Source of the DNA: Vannielia litorea
Lineage (GTDB): Bacteria; Pseudomonadota; Alphaproteobacteria; Rhodobacterales; Rhodobacteraceae
DNA: 64,000 nt
Direction: 5' to 3'
NCBI RefSeq assembly: GCF_019801175.1
Contig: NZ_JAHVJR010000001.1
Coordinates: 124,001 to 188,000, forward strand
Numbering within the stretch: the first letter of the stretch is position 1; each line of letters begins with the position of its first letter. The position numbers were made by a program, and so were the translations under genes. The notes beneath the pieces are model-generated. The model made no database searches and was not told where the DNA came from. It was given only the letters and a program-made list of their open reading frames with translations. Below, in pieces: positions 63,694 through 64,000 of this stretch.

Positions 63694-64000
63694 TCAGGCC
63701 CCGCGCAACTCCTCCAGCACCCGGCCCAGCATCGCATCGCAGGCCGCAAGCTGGGCCTCCTCCACATACTCATCGGGCTTGTGCCCCTGTCCCTCCATCG
63801 AGCCCGGCCCGCAGACCAGCGTGGGGATGCCGAGTCCGTCGAAGGTGCCCGCCTCGGTGCCGAAGGCCACCTTCGTCGTGCCGTTCACCTGCGCCAGCCG
63901 CTGCACCAACCCGGTGGCGGCACTGTCCGCTGGGGTGTCGAGGCCGGGGTAGCTGACCATCGACTCCAGCTCGATCCGCCCGCCGGGATTGGCCTGTTCG
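63694..64000 (-). CDS. M20-family deacetylase/peptidase, C-terminal part (acetylornithine deacetylase-like)
   Basis: The reading frame is open to the right window edge, so only about the last 102 residues are seen. The segment 'KVAFGTEAGTFDGLGIPTLV' and 'CGPGSMEGQGHKPDEYVEEA' is the C-terminal metal-binding and dimer-end motif of ArgE/DapE M20 amidohydrolases (the His-Lys-Pro-Asp-Glu box). It removes acyl groups from amino acids. Its stop is 21 nt from the convergent TIM-barrel gene. Confidence 0.88.
   Translation of the reverse strand, partial: EQANPGGRIELESMVSYPGLDTPADSAATGLVQRLAQVNGTTKVAFGTEAGTFDGLGIPTLVCGPGSMEGQGHKPDEYVEEAQLAACDAMLGRVLEELRGA

Overview
The window is 64 kb of GC-rich DNA (roughly two thirds G+C by eye). 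Gene content and order fit an alphaproteobacterium of the order Rhodobacterales (Rhodobacter/Roseobacter group). Indicators are the block DUF2948 - hisD - UPF0262 - LMW phosphatase - infA - maf - RNase E/G - yacG, an Hsp20-DUF1150 pair, the lgt - MidA-like methyltransferase - pgeF operon divergent from ubiK, a manganese pyrophosphatase, a CIRCE-controlled groESL, and hairpin-plus-AGCAAGAAAATG intergenic repeats. I see no phage, insertion sequence or CRISPR array. Most of the window is ordinary chromosomal core.

Layout. 0.3-8.9 kb: methyltransferase, gloB, clpA, M23 peptidase, HAD phosphatase, Mn-pyrophosphatase, and a divergent LysE exporter/Lrp regulator pair. 9-11.1 kb: groESL. 11.1-13 kb: a two-gene plesiocin-like graspetide locus, with an ATP-grasp ligase and a 315-residue precursor carrying about 13 TTxxxGEE-type repeats. 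13.3-18.1 kb: EamA permease, NUDIX, lipase-like hydrolase, purEK, YdcH, Hsp20 and DUF1150. 18.1-22.2 kb: a sulfate-assimilation unit, an SLC13/RCK permease followed by a Sat-CysC enzyme with an in-frame winged-helix domain at its N-terminus and a 20-bp palindrome just upstream. 22.3-31.9 kb: trxB/Lrp, a Hint-like protein, pgeF/MidA/lgt, ubiK, ybjN-like, proC-csaA, tdk and an orphan BrnA-like gene. 32-41 kb: carB, NAD-dependent formate dehydrogenase (fused GB subunit plus A subunit), a fasciclin lipoprotein. 41.4 kb: tRNA-Thr.

41.5-43.8 kb holds a second, unrelated RiPP-like locus. It has a 65-residue peptide with three LKMGxK repeats, an HExxH protein 9 nt downstream, and a divergent ATP-grasp protein. 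43.8-55.2 kb: murA, an amidase/tryptophan-monooxygenase-like flavoenzyme pair, an acyltransferase, then the conserved hisD-infA-maf-yacG block. 55.3-63.7 kb: a LacI-regulated catabolic cluster with a sugar-type ABC importer, Gfo/Idh dehydrogenase, two TIM-barrel isomerase-like proteins, a membrane di-iron oxygenase and a MocE-type Rieske ferredoxin. This suggests uptake and oxidative (possibly demethylating) breakdown of a cyclitol or modified sugar, as in rhizopine (moc) catabolism. The window ends inside an M20-family peptidase gene.

The strongest candidates for something undescribed are the two peptide-modification loci (11.1-13.0 kb and 41.5-43.8 kb). After them come the regulator-enzyme fusion at 18.2-20.3 kb and the moc-like cluster. 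All functions are inferred from sequence and recalled family knowledge; no searches were run.
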